From JBFHRE01 sp041746105 (GTDB lineage: Bacteria > Actinomycetota > Acidimicrobiia > Spongiisociales > ZC4RG35), in the NCBI GenBank assembly GCA_041746105.1, contig JBGTHP010000017.1:124001-188000 (forward strand): DNA of 64,000 nt, written 5' to 3'. Below are positions 52,180 to 60,395 of the stretch, one piece after another. Within the stretch, counting starts at the first letter, position 1, and every line of letters starts with the position of its first letter. A program made the position numbers and the translations under genes. The notes under the pieces were generated by a model that was not told the origin of the DNA, searched no databases, and saw nothing but the letters and a program-made list of their open reading frames with translations.

Positions 52180-52620
52180 TCAGAGGGCTGACTCGACCCG
52201 CTTGCGCAAACCCCGCAGAGCGGTTGTCACGATCTGTTTTTCGACCTGGCGGCGCAAGAACCCCGGAATCGTGAAAGCAGGATCTGCTCGCAAGGCGTAG
52301 ATCACCTCGGTTCGCCCGTCACCGGCGTCATTGAAGGTGTACGACCCGTCCATCTCGGAAATATCCTCGCCGGGAATCGCCTTCCAGGTGATCGAGGTCG
52401 GTTCGTCGTAGGAGTAATCGAGCGTGTAGGCGATCTCTTTGACCATCCCGTCGATGACGAAGTCGGCCCGGCTCGCCCGACCGGACTCGTCGGTGGCCAG
52501 CACCTCGACCGAACGGACGCCAGTCGCCCAATCCGGATAACTGGCGAGGTCGGCGGCCGCTGCGAAACAGGCAGCGGGTGGAGCTGCGATCTCGATGGTT
52601 TGAACTGTGCTCTCGGCCAT
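52180..52620 (-). CDS. SRPBCC (START/polyketide cyclase-like) protein
   Basis: The 146-residue single-domain protein has the helix-grip fold with VQTIEIAAPPAACFAAAADL at residues 5-24, SYPDWATGVRSVEVL, and a long C-terminal helix (FLRRQVEKQIVTTALRGLRK). Such proteins bind hydrophobic ligands in a deep cavity. Directly preceding a Get3-like ATPase gene, it could deliver or sense lipid-like clients. It is the first gene of the six-gene operon, with GAGG 6 bases before the ATG. Confidence 0.87.
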   Translation of the reverse strand: MAESTVQTIEIAAPPAACFAAAADLASYPDWATGVRSVEVLATDESGRASRADFVIDGMVKEIAYTLDYSYDEPTSITWKAIPGEDISEMDGSYTFNDAGDGRTEVIYALRADPAFTIPGFLRRQVEKQIVTTALRGLRKRVESAL

Positions 52621-52682
52621 GAACGTCCTCGACTCAATGAAATGGCTGGACTATCAGGCTAGCGCCCGGCCCCCGGTAGATG

Positions 52683-53450
52683 TCATCGGTTGGGCACGAA
52701 GCGAACAGGACGTTTTGTCGCTCGGAAATAGCCAACATTTCGACACGATGTCAACCCGAACCGCCATGCGTGCGCCTGTGGTTGGTGTACATCTCCAAAA
52801 AAGTGGAACCGCGGCCGATGTCTCTCCAGGTAGCGACGAATCGGTGCGGATGCTCGCTCGGGCCGCCCGGTTACGACGTCGGTGTGAAGCGGTCCGACGT
52901 CGGGTGGGAGATGCGAGCACAACACTTCGACCGGCCCAAGGCCGTCGAGTTTTGCCTCCATCTCCTCGTCGGAAACCTCGCCCTCGGCGTGGAGTGGGGT
53001 CGAAATCCCGCCGCCGACAAACCCGATGACGACCCCCTCGATCTCGACCACGTCACCGTCGACGAACGTCGCCGACGGGGGTAGGTGTTGACGCAACAGC
53101 GCCGGCCGATCGACATTCCCGAAGGTGACATATGACGTGGTTGGGGCCAACGCGGCTGTGGTCTGTTGGTACTGCTCGATGATCTTGTCCAGATACGCCT
53201 GGCGAAACTCATCACCCCGGTCACCAACATGCACCCTGAAAAGACGTCTCATCTCTTCATAGTCGCCCGCTGCCCGAGCCCCTGAGGCAGCCTGTGCGAA
53301 CTCCCGCCCGAGCAGGTCGGCAGTGATACCTTCTCCGCTGCGATAGTCGGTGAGATTGATCAGATCACCCAAAACCAGAAGGATTTCCCCGGTTGACGCA
53401 ACCCGATGCAGCGCATCGAACTCGCCATGAACGTCTGAGACGATGAGCAT
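52683..53450 (-). CDS. Metallophosphoesterase family protein
   Basis: The 255-residue calcineurin-like phosphoesterase has the metal sites in MLIVSDVHGEFDALHRVAST (residues 1-20), LVLGDLINLTDY, VTFGNVDRPALLRQH, the His of VLCSHLPPDVGPLHTD and FHFFGDVHQPQAHAW. All five phosphoesterase blocks are present. An insertion of about 60 residues (EEMRRLFRVHVGDRGDEFRQ region) separates blocks 2 and 3. The substrate is unknown. It starts on the last base of the preceding small membrane gene, downstream of ilvD, so it may depend on the ilvD promoter. Confidence 0.86.
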   Translation of the reverse strand: MLIVSDVHGEFDALHRVASTGEILLVLGDLINLTDYRSGEGITADLLGREFAQAASGARAAGDYEEMRRLFRVHVGDRGDEFRQAYLDKIIEQYQQTTAALAPTTSYVTFGNVDRPALLRQHLPPSATFVDGDVVEIEGVVIGFVGGGISTPLHAEGEVSDEEMEAKLDGLGPVEVLCSHLPPDVGPLHTDVVTGRPERASAPIRRYLERHRPRFHFFGDVHQPQAHAWRFGLTSCRNVGYFRATKRPVRFVPNR

Positions 53451-53740
53451 CAACTGCTCTCCGCCACCGTGCGACCCGCCCACCATTGCAGGACGACTCC
53501 GGCCACCAGCGCCAAGATCAGAGATCCCTGCCAGGGGATCCCTCGTGGCGAAAACTCGGCCGACAGACCCGCCATCCCGAAACCGACCAAACCTCCCACG
53601 AGCCTCCTGCCCATCGGGCCGATTCGGCTGTCCGGGTCCAGTCTCGTTTTGGACTCGTTGATCGCATGAGCATGTGTGAGCACCCAGGCGATCAACAAAC
53701 ACAACCCAACGACGAGGACGATGGCGTATACCCAAATCAT
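53450..53740 (-). CDS. Small membrane protein of unknown function downstream of ilvD
   Basis: The 96-residue protein has an N-terminal membrane helix ([20 protein letters not shown]), a polar segment with a possible DxDSRIG turn, and a second and third hydrophobic stretch (LVGGLVGFGMAGL, LILALVAGVVLQWWAG). No family is recognised. Its ATG overlaps the ilvD stop codon and its stop overlaps the phosphoesterase start. It is therefore co-translated with both, although a link to branched-chain synthesis is not obvious. Confidence 0.7.
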   Translation of the reverse strand: MIWVYAIVLVVGLCLLIAWVLTHAHAINESKTRLDPDSRIGPMGRRLVGGLVGFGMAGLSAEFSPRGIPWQGSLILALVAGVVLQWWAGRTVAESS

Positions 53741-55410
53741 CAGTGGTTGGTCACAGCCCCGGTGTCGGCCGGTCCGACCAGCCTCGCATATTTGGCCAGG
53801 ACCCCACTCAGATACCGGGCCGGGAAAGGTTTGCGTTCGGCAGCACGTCGCTCGATCTCGGCTTGATCAACCAGGAGGTCGAGCGTCCGGTTTGCCACGT
53901 CCACCCTGACCCGGTCTCCTTCGGCGACGACTCCGATCGGTCCACCTTGTTCAGATTCCGGTGTCACATGCCCGATACACATGCCGGTGGTCCCGCCAGA
54001 GAAACGACCGTCGGTGATGAGTAGAACGTCTTTTCCGAGGCCCGCTCCTTTAATTGCCGCCGTGATCTGGAGCATCTCGCGCATACCGGGGCCACCCACC
54101 GGACCTTCTGTTCTGATCACGACGACGTCGCCGGCTTTGATCTGGTGGGCGAACAGAGCATCGAGGGCCGCCTGTTCGCCATCGAAGACGCGGGCAGGGC
54201 CCTCAAATACCGCCAGTTCGATGCCCGCCACCTTCACGACCGCGCCGGTCGGGGCGAGGGACCCGCGCAGAATTGCAATCCCACCCTCCGCCCCCAGGGG
54301 GTCGTTGAAGGGCCGGATCACGTCTGTTCCCATGGGGATATCAACCCCTTCGAGATTCTCCGCCATTGTTCTGCCGGTGACCGTTAGGCAATCGCCGTGG
54401 AGAAGGTCATTGTCCAGCAAGAGGCGCAGCACGGTGGGAACCCCACCAACCCTGTCCAGATCCACCATGTGAAAACGCCCGAACGGCTTCAGATCCCCCA
54501 GATGTGGCGTTCGCCGGCTGATGCGATCGAAATCATCGAGAGACAGACCGACTTCGGCCTCATGGGCGATGGCGAGAAGATGAAGGACGGAGTTGGTGGA
54601 ACCACCCAGCACCATGACCGTGGTGATCGCGTTCTCGAAGGCTTCTCTCGTGAGGATCTGCCTGGGTCGAATGTCTTTCTCGAGCAAATTCATGACTGCC
54701 GCCCCGGAAGCGATTGCATAGTCGGCGAGCCTCGGATCTATCGCGGGTACTGTCGCCGACCCAGGCAGCGAAAGCCCGATTGCCTCACCGACCGAGGCCA
54801 TCGTGTTGGCGGTGAACATCCCGGCACAGGAACCGGCACCGGGACAGGCGCTGCGCTCGATCTCATCGAGGTCGGATGGGGAGATCCGTCCTTCTGACAA
54901 CGCACCGATGCCCTCGAACACGTCAACGATGGATATGTCTCTACCCCGGTAACTGCCGGGCAGGCTCGACCCGCCATAGAGGAAGACCGCAGGAAGATTG
55001 ATCCGCGCCGCCGCCATCATCATTCCAGGGAGCGATTTGTCGCATCCGGCCACCGTGACCATTCCGTCGAAGCGTTCCGCGTGCATCACCAACTCGACCG
55101 AATCGGCGATCACCTCGCGCGAGACCAGAGAAGCCCTCATGCCCTCATGCCCCATCGAGATTCCATCGGACACGGCGATGGTCGCGAACACGAGCCCGAC
55201 CCCGCCATTTTCGGTCACGCCGATCTTGGCCGCCTCGCTCAGAGCCGGTCCTGTCACGTTGCAGGGTGTGACTTCGTTGCCGGCGGAGACAAGACCTATC
55301 TGAGGCTTCGAGAAATCCTCGTCGGTCAGTCCAACCGCTCTCAGCATTGCTCTGGCCGCGGCCTTGGCCGGACCTTCTGTCACTTCCTGGGAGCGGATCT
55401 TCTGAGCCAT
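53740..55410 (-). CDS. ilvD: Dihydroxy-acid dehydratase
   Basis: The 556-residue Fe-S enzyme makes 2-keto acids in valine and isoleucine synthesis. The cluster ligands are in [20 protein letters not shown] near residue 50, [20 protein letters not shown] near 122, and [20 protein letters not shown] near 190. The C-terminal [20 protein letters not shown] is also typical. It lies 5 kb from ilvBNC on the opposite strand. The ATG has TATCCT 6 bases upstream. A GGAGGA directly abuts the ATG, too close for normal Shine-Dalgarno use, which favours leaderless initiation. Confidence 0.96.
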   Translation of the reverse strand: MAQKIRSQEVTEGPAKAAARAMLRAVGLTDEDFSKPQIGLVSAGNEVTPCNVTGPALSEAAKIGVTENGGVGLVFATIAVSDGISMGHEGMRASLVSREVIADSVELVMHAERFDGMVTVAGCDKSLPGMMMAAARINLPAVFLYGGSSLPGSYRGRDISIVDVFEGIGALSEGRISPSDLDEIERSACPGAGSCAGMFTANTMASVGEAIGLSLPGSATVPAIDPRLADYAIASGAAVMNLLEKDIRPRQILTREAFENAITTVMVLGGSTNSVLHLLAIAHEAEVGLSLDDFDRISRRTPHLGDLKPFGRFHMVDLDRVGGVPTVLRLLLDNDLLHGDCLTVTGRTMAENLEGVDIPMGTDVIRPFNDPLGAEGGIAILRGSLAPTGAVVKVAGIELAVFEGPARVFDGEQAALDALFAHQIKAGDVVVIRTEGPVGGPGMREMLQITAAIKGAGLGKDVLLITDGRFSGGTTGMCIGHVTPESEQGGPIGVVAEGDRVRVDVANRTLDLLVDQAEIERRAAERKPFPARYLSGVLAKYARLVGPADTGAVTNH

Positions 55411-55416
55411 TCCTCC

Positions 55417-55422
55417 AGGATA
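55417..55422 (-). promoter_or_regulatory. Candidate -10 box for ilvD
   Basis: Read on the minus strand, TATCCT is followed by GGAGGA and then the ATG (N6), matching the leaderless pattern of the window. Confidence 0.45.
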
Positions 55423-55542
55423 CCCGGCACACGTCTCGGCCCGATTTCGGCGGCTCGAAGCCGATTTTGCACAGACGATTATGGGACGGCAGTTTCCTGG
55501 CGGTTAACCTTCCACTCCAGCACGATCCTGAAAGGCGCGACC

Positions 55543-57663
55543 GTGCCCACGATTCAATCTCTTTCCAATGTCGAGTTTGCCGTGCCCAGAAGCATGAGCC
55601 GCTTGGTGGACCTCGCCCACAACCTCTGGTGGTCCTGGCACAGCCAGGGCCGTGACCTATGGTCGGCCATCGACCCCGTCGGTTGGGACAATTACCACAA
55701 TCCGATCGAGATCCTCATGACGATCGAACCCGGGCGCTGGGACGAGATCGAACACGCCGAATCCGTCCGCGAGCGTTACCAACGGGCAATCACCGAGTTC
55801 GATCAGTATGTGGCGGCACCGGACACCTGGTATCGACGAAACGGGCAGGTCCTTGACCGACCAGTCGCGTACCTGTGCACCGAGTTCGGCGTTCACGAGT
55901 CGCTTCCCTTCTATTCTGGCGGCCTCGGAATCCTGGCCGGAGACCACCTGAAGGCTGCCTCCGACATGGGAATCCCGATGGTTGCCGTTGGTTTGCTCTA
56001 CCGGAGGGGCTATTTCCGCCAGGAGATGGACTCGGACGGAGATCAACAACACTTTTATCCGACACTCGACCTTCGGCGCCTGCCGGTCCAACCGGTCTCA
56101 TCTCCCACAGGGGGTCAGCTCAAAGTCCCGATCGAGTTTCCCGGAAGAACGGTTTGGGCTGCGGTCTGGAAGCTCGAAGTAGGTCGAGTTCCGCTCCTGC
56201 TTCTCGACACAGACATTGCAGCCAACGACCCTGCCGATCGCCCAATCACCCACCAGCTCTACGTTGCAGGACGCGAGATGCGTTTCTGCCAGGAGTTGAT
56301 TCTCGGTACCGGGGCGGCCCGCGCCCTCGAAGCCCTCGGAATCGAACCGTCGGTGTGGCACGTCAACGAGGGGCACGCCGCGATGTCACTTCTCGAACGA
56401 AGTGCACGGCTGGTCGAGAGTGGGGAATCGCTGGAATCGGCGACCAGGGCCCTTCGTTCTCACACTGTTTTTACTCTGCATACGCCGGTTCCTGCAGGCA
56501 ACGAGGTCTTCTCCCCGGAAATCGCATCCAAGTATCTCGAGCCGTGGGCCGTCCGGATGAACATCGGAATCGATGAACTTCTTGGGCTGGCGTCGGCGGG
56601 CGAAGGCAACGATCAATTCGACATGGGTGCGCTGGCAATCCGATTCGCATCGGTGGTCAACGGTGTATCCAAACGCCATGGAGAAGTTGCCTCTCGTGAC
56701 TGGAATCATCTCATCGGAGGTCCGGCCGCCAGCGTGACCAACGGAATCCACGGCCCCACCTGGCTTGGCCGCGACGGTGCATCGATCGTGCGGCGTGCGT
56801 TCGGCGCCGATTGGTGTTCTCTGCTGCTGGAGCAGCCTGAACTCCTGGAAAAACTGGACGGTGTTCCCGATGATTTGATCTGGAACGCACATCAGTCTCG
56901 CAAAGAACTCCTCGCCCGTTTTGCTCGCGGCCGCCTCCGCCGCCGGTTCGCTCGACACGGTGCCTCACCGGACGAGCTCAGATCGATTGCCGACCTCTTT
57001 CCCGCGGACCGGCTGACGCTTGGTTTTGCCCGCCGCTTTGCAACCTACAAGCGGGCCACTCTTCTGTTCACCGACCCAGAACGCCTTCGCAAGATCCTCA
57101 CCGATAAAGAGCGTCCGGTGCAACTCGTCTTCGCAGGCAAGGCCCACCCCGCCGATCGCCACGGCCAGGAATTCATCCGTCAGATCTCGGAGATCTCCCG
57201 AAGCCCCGAATTCGAAGGTCACGTCTACGTTCTCGAAGACTACGACGCACGTATGGCCCGTTTCCTGGTCCAGGGTGTCGATGTTTGGGTGAACACCCCC
57301 CGTCCTCCGATGGAGGCAAGCGGTACCTCCGGCATGAAAGCCGCCATCAACGGCGGGCTCAACCTATCCGTGCTCGACGGTTGGTGGATCGAAGGACACA
57401 ACGGGAAAAACGGCTGGGCTTTTGGATCTCCAGACGGCTCTGACGATTGGGGGGCCGAGGACCATCGCGATTCGAACACGCTCTATGAGTTGCTCGAGAA
57501 CGAAGTGGTTCCCCTCTATTACCGCAGGGACGAGAGCGGATTGCCGTCGGGATGGATCGGTTTCATGCGTGAGGCGATCAAGTCCTCCGTCCGCGAGTTT
57601 TCTGCGCATCGGATGGTCGGCGATTACTTCTCGCTCGCCTATTTCCCGCTCGGGAAGGGCTGA
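55543..57663 (+). CDS. glgP: Alpha-glucan (glycogen/maltodextrin) phosphorylase
   Basis: The 706-residue GT35 enzyme releases glucose 1-phosphate from glycogen or maltodextrin. The N-terminal segment LVDLAHNLWWSWHSQGRDLW is typical of the short, unregulated bacterial and archaeal type. The core has FGVHESLPFYSGGLGILAGD, WHVNEGHAAMSLLERSAR, and the PLP-phosphate region MEASGTSGMKAAINGGLNL near residue 592, with the PLP Lys in GMKA. I chose the GTG at 55543 with AAAGG upstream; a longer frame to 55081 runs antisense through ilvD. It overlaps the convergent queG by 25 bases. Confidence 0.93.
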   Translation: MPTIQSLSNVEFAVPRSMSRLVDLAHNLWWSWHSQGRDLWSAIDPVGWDNYHNPIEILMTIEPGRWDEIEHAESVRERYQRAITEFDQYVAAPDTWYRRNGQVLDRPVAYLCTEFGVHESLPFYSGGLGILAGDHLKAASDMGIPMVAVGLLYRRGYFRQEMDSDGDQQHFYPTLDLRRLPVQPVSSPTGGQLKVPIEFPGRTVWAAVWKLEVGRVPLLLLDTDIAANDPADRPITHQLYVAGREMRFCQELILGTGAARALEALGIEPSVWHVNEGHAAMSLLERSARLVESGESLESATRALRSHTVFTLHTPVPAGNEVFSPEIASKYLEPWAVRMNIGIDELLGLASAGEGNDQFDMGALAIRFASVVNGVSKRHGEVASRDWNHLIGGPAASVTNGIHGPTWLGRDGASIVRRAFGADWCSLLLEQPELLEKLDGVPDDLIWNAHQSRKELLARFARGRLRRRFARHGASPDELRSIADLFPADRLTLGFARRFATYKRATLLFTDPERLRKILTDKERPVQLVFAGKAHPADRHGQEFIRQISEISRSPEFEGHVYVLEDYDARMARFLVQGVDVWVNTPRPPMEASGTSGMKAAINGGLNLSVLDGWWIEGHNGKNGWAFGSPDGSDDWGAEDHRDSNTLYELLENEVVPLYYRRDESGLPSGWIGFMREAIKSSVREFSAHRMVGDYFSLAYFPLGKG

Positions 57664-58760
57664 CCGCAGGCTGCAGCCAGTTCGTCCCTGACCCTCGGGT
57701 CCGTCTCGTTCTGTGCCAATGAGTTGATCAAACCGGCCACAAATGGTCGATCGAGACGGGCCAGGGCCCAAACCGCGTGGAGTCGGAGAATCGGATCCGG
57801 GTGCCCGGTATAACCGGCCACGAGATCGGCGAGTCGGCCATCACCGGAGTTCCCTGCCACCACCAGGGCGTTGCGACGAACCATGTCGACCGACGCCCTG
57901 GCCAGATAGAAGTGTTCGAACGCTCTGCCAAGAGTGGCGTCATCGGCCTCGAGGATCCAGCGGATCGCATAACCATGCCTAGATGGCGCCGATTTCAGAA
58001 GCCTTCCACCGGGTGGGCAAACATCCAGACAATCGTCACATCCATACAGGCGATCTGCGATCACAGATCGCGCCCAACGCGGTATCACTCCTGGTTGCTG
58101 GAGAATCGCTGCCAGGCAAAGCCGCGCGTCGAGTACACCCGGTGCCACCAATGCCCCCGTCGGACAGGCCGGCAAACATGCGTCGCAGGTGCCGCAGTCG
58201 CGTGCCATCTCCACCGACACCGGCAGGGTTGCGTCGGTGACGACCGAACCCAACAGCATCCAGGGCCCGATCCCCGGCGCCAGAATCATCGTGTTTTTGC
58301 CCCACCACCCGATTCCGGCACGTACCGCCGCCGCCCTGTCGACCAACCTCGAGTCGTCGGACAAGACCTCGGCCCGATGCCCAGAAGCTCGGAGCCACTC
58401 CGCGATCGACTCCAGTCCCGCTCGCAGCCGTGTGTAGTGATTGGTGGTCGCGAACCGAGCCACCTGAGCGGAGTCGGACCGGCGCTGGGGGCTTCCGGAC
58501 GCCGGAACATAGGCGGACGCTCCGACTACGAGGCTTTGCGCCCATGGAAACGTAGATCGGATGGAGGTGGCCGTGATCGGGTCGGTGAAGGTGAAACCCA
58601 GTCCACCGGATTTTCCTGTCGAAACCCTCTCGACAATTGAGGCTCGCACGTCGTCGAAGTCGGCAACCCCGCAGACTCCCACCCTTTCGAGACCATCGTG
58701 CCAGGGCCACCGTTCCAACGCTCCTGCACCAGGAAACCCTTCATGCGATTCAAACGTCAC
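57639..58760 (-). CDS. queG: Epoxyqueuosine reductase
   Basis: The 373-residue cobalamin-dependent, 2x[4Fe-4S] enzyme performs the last step of queuosine synthesis in tRNA. It shows RAGIGWWGKNTMILAPGIGP near residue 155, the ferredoxin-type clusters CGTCDACLPACPTGALVAPG near 203 and GCDDCLDVCPPGGRL near 264, and a C-terminal HEAT-like repeat (LADLVAGYTGHPDPILRLHA). The sequence fits QueG. No other queuosine gene is in the window, and the pathway is patchy in actinobacteria. The start is a GTG. Confidence 0.92.
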   Translation of the reverse strand: MTFESHEGFPGAGALERWPWHDGLERVGVCGVADFDDVRASIVERVSTGKSGGLGFTFTDPITATSIRSTFPWAQSLVVGASAYVPASGSPQRRSDSAQVARFATTNHYTRLRAGLESIAEWLRASGHRAEVLSDDSRLVDRAAAVRAGIGWWGKNTMILAPGIGPWMLLGSVVTDATLPVSVEMARDCGTCDACLPACPTGALVAPGVLDARLCLAAILQQPGVIPRWARSVIADRLYGCDDCLDVCPPGGRLLKSAPSRHGYAIRWILEADDATLGRAFEHFYLARASVDMVRRNALVVAGNSGDGRLADLVAGYTGHPDPILRLHAVWALARLDRPFVAGLINSLAQNETDPRVRDELAAACGQPFPSGK

Positions 58761-58780
58761 GCCCTCACGCTATTACGGCG

Positions 58781-58969
58781 TCATCCGGCTCGGCGATCAG
58801 GCAGGACGAGCCGAAGCCGAGGGACCAGCCCGGCTGCCGCCAGATTGGCCAATGCGTTCTCTTCGGTCTCGTCTACCTCGAGCGGCTGGTCGCTGAAAAG
58901 CACGGTGACCAGGCAGTCGTTACAGGCATCGCTCTCCCGCACGAGGCAAGTTTCACAATCAATCAGCAT
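58781..58969 (-). CDS. Small cysteine-rich protein (CxxC...CxxC) of unknown function
   Basis: The 62-residue protein reads MLIDCETCLVRESDACNDCL, then VTVLFSDQPLEVDETEENAL and an LAAAGLVPRLRLVL tail. The two CxxC pairs 9 residues apart may bind zinc or a metal cluster. I recall similar small proteins in other actinobacteria, without known function. The ATG at 58969 is supported by TAGCTT 7 bases upstream. The longer frame would start at 59005. It precedes queG by 20 bases on the same strand. Confidence 0.72.
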   Translation of the reverse strand: MLIDCETCLVRESDACNDCLVTVLFSDQPLEVDETEENALANLAAAGLVPRLRLVLPDRRAG

Positions 58970-58976
58970 GGGGTCG

Positions 58977-58982
58977 AAGCTA
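58977..58982 (-). promoter_or_regulatory. Candidate -10 box for the cysteine-rich protein gene
   Basis: Read on the minus strand, TAGCTT is followed by 7 bases and then the ATG at 58969. The same hexamer precedes pfkA. Confidence 0.45.
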
Positions 58983-59019
58983 CAAGGAGGGTCTGACAGA
59001 AACACGGGCCACCGTCAGA

Positions 59020-60192
59020 TCAACCGCCCGACCACCAATCGCCAAGTGCAGACGACCACAGCGCCAGTCCACCGGCTTTCTCAAAACGCATCCTTAGTTG
59101 GCGGTCGTTTGATACGAGCACCCTTCCAGGTGAGGCCGCGCTCGCGATCGCATCGTCGGCGTTGGGCACGTAACGGATCTCGAGACTTCCGGTTCGCCTG
59201 TTTTCACCCAGCTCGACGCTGTCCCAATAAACAACTGCTCGCATCGGTGCCCTGGCTGCACTCTGGAACTGCCGTATCTTGTTTTCGAGTTTCAGCCTGC
59301 CGGCAAGCGTGCGTTCCCAACCGAGTTCATGCAGCAAGTTGTATCCGTCGACGTCGAGAGAGATGGCGTGACGCCACGAAAGGAGCACTCGAATCGCCTC
59401 GGCCATGTCCGGGCGGACACCGTGCGGCATTCTGAGTTCTTCGAACTGGCCGGAGGCGACGCGTTGGGCGGCAACCGCCTTCGCCGCGGATTCCGCGATT
59501 TGGTCCAGCGTTCTCGAAAGTCTGATTGGATCGCCGGTCCCAAAACCGGTTTCGGCAGCGCTCGGCGCCGCGCCCATCTTTTTTGTACGGGCGGAATGTG
59601 CCTGGGGCGACCCGACCGGGTTTGGGCGCTCGGCCAGGCGCCGTTCGAGATCGGCATGGTCCACCTTGGCGGTGACCAGATCGGCTCGGAGTCGGCTGAT
59701 TCGCTCCGCCACCTTCGCCCGCTCGGCCTTCGCAGCCTCCTTGACCGCCGATCTCGAGGCTTGGCCCTTGGCGACTTCTGCTGCGAGTTTTGCCTCGAGC
59801 TTCTCGATTTTCCTTCCCATGGCTTCGATCTCTCCAAGGGTTCGATCCAGATCGACCTCCCGCTGTCTCAATCGTTGTTCCGTCCCCATCAACTCGAGAG
59901 ATCGAATCCATCCATCCGGCCTCGCGAGAAATAGCGTTGCGATCGGGTCGAGTTCTGATTCTCCCTGCTCCCCCCACCATTCGACGATCCGCCCGCGGAG
60001 CCACTGGTTGGATTCGAGTTCGGCCGCGAGTGAGCTCGCGAGAGGAGGGGGCAAGGAACTGGCCGAGAAGGTCGCCACCCTGCGGACGGCCGCGGGAACT
60101 TCCCCTTCGTCGAGCGCAGCCAGCGCCCGATGAGCCGCTTTTAGGGCGGGTGCGATGAGGTCAAGGTCGTCCACGGCATAGGAGTCAACCAC
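59020..60192 (-). CDS. NYN-domain (PIN-like) protein with central coiled coil
   Basis: The 390-residue protein has a helical N-terminal domain (residues 1-100), then a charged coiled coil (residues about 105-190, EAMGRKIEKLEAKLAAEVAK and EAAKAERAKVAERISRLRAD). The C-terminal NYN ribonuclease-like domain has SLDVDGYNLLHELGWER near 277 with the first catalytic Asp, MRAVVYWDSVELG, and YVPNADDAIASAA then VSNDRQLRM carrying the other acidic residues. Similar NYN proteins are common in actinobacteria and probably act on RNA. The start is a GTG; another GTG at 60174 is possible. Confidence 0.83.
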   Translation of the reverse strand: MVDSYAVDDLDLIAPALKAAHRALAALDEGEVPAAVRRVATFSASSLPPPLASSLAAELESNQWLRGRIVEWWGEQGESELDPIATLFLARPDGWIRSLELMGTEQRLRQREVDLDRTLGEIEAMGRKIEKLEAKLAAEVAKGQASRSAVKEAAKAERAKVAERISRLRADLVTAKVDHADLERRLAERPNPVGSPQAHSARTKKMGAAPSAAETGFGTGDPIRLSRTLDQIAESAAKAVAAQRVASGQFEELRMPHGVRPDMAEAIRVLLSWRHAISLDVDGYNLLHELGWERTLAGRLKLENKIRQFQSAARAPMRAVVYWDSVELGENRRTGSLEIRYVPNADDAIASAASPGRVLVSNDRQLRMRFEKAGGLALWSSALGDWWSGG

Positions 60193-60244
60193 CCCGGACG
60201 CGGTACGTGCGATTTGGGCTTGCCAGAGCGTGGCAGAACGCGGC

Positions 60245-60250
60245 TATAGT
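60245..60250 (+). promoter_or_regulatory. Candidate -10 box of the ilvBNC operon
   Basis: TATAGT lies 9 bases before the ATG of the leader peptide. A -35-like TTGCCA is at 60220-60225 with a long 19-base spacer. Transcription would start within a few bases of the leader peptide start codon. Confidence 0.45.
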
Positions 60251-60259
60251 TCACCGTCG

Positions 60260-60286
60260 ATGCAGTCCATTCTCGTACTTCGGTAG
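60260..60286 (+). CDS. ilvB leader peptide MQSILVLR
   Basis: An 8-codon frame reads ATG CAG TCC ATT CTC GTA CTT CGG TAG. Four of the eight residues are Ile, Leu, Val and Leu in a row, the three amino acids made by the downstream operon. The stop codon touches an 11-base-pair hairpin, and a terminator hairpin follows before ilvB. This is the classical layout of ribosome-mediated attenuation of ilv operons, known from enterobacteria and corynebacteria. The peptide is only a translation sensor and needs no function of its own. Confidence 0.8.
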   Translation: MQSILVLR

Positions 60287-60347
60287 CGCATACGCCTTCG
60301 AACCGGCGTGTGCGCACCTGTGACCCTCCCACCCCGGGAGGGTTTTT
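60286..60347 (+). terminator. ilvB attenuator: pause-type hairpin and intrinsic terminator
   Basis: The first hairpin pairs GCGCATACGCC (60286-60296) with GGCGTGTGCGC (60305-60315), 11 pairs including one G-U, with an 8-base loop. The second pairs CCCTCCC (60324-60330) with GGGAGGG (60336-60342), followed by five T (60343-60347), a typical intrinsic terminator. It is the only clear stem plus T-run found in the window. Which alternative antiterminator pairing forms when the ribosome stalls is not clear by eye. Confidence 0.75.
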
Positions 60348-60395
60348 CATATCCGACACAACAACAACCGAAACCACCCCCGAGCTGAGGCAAAA

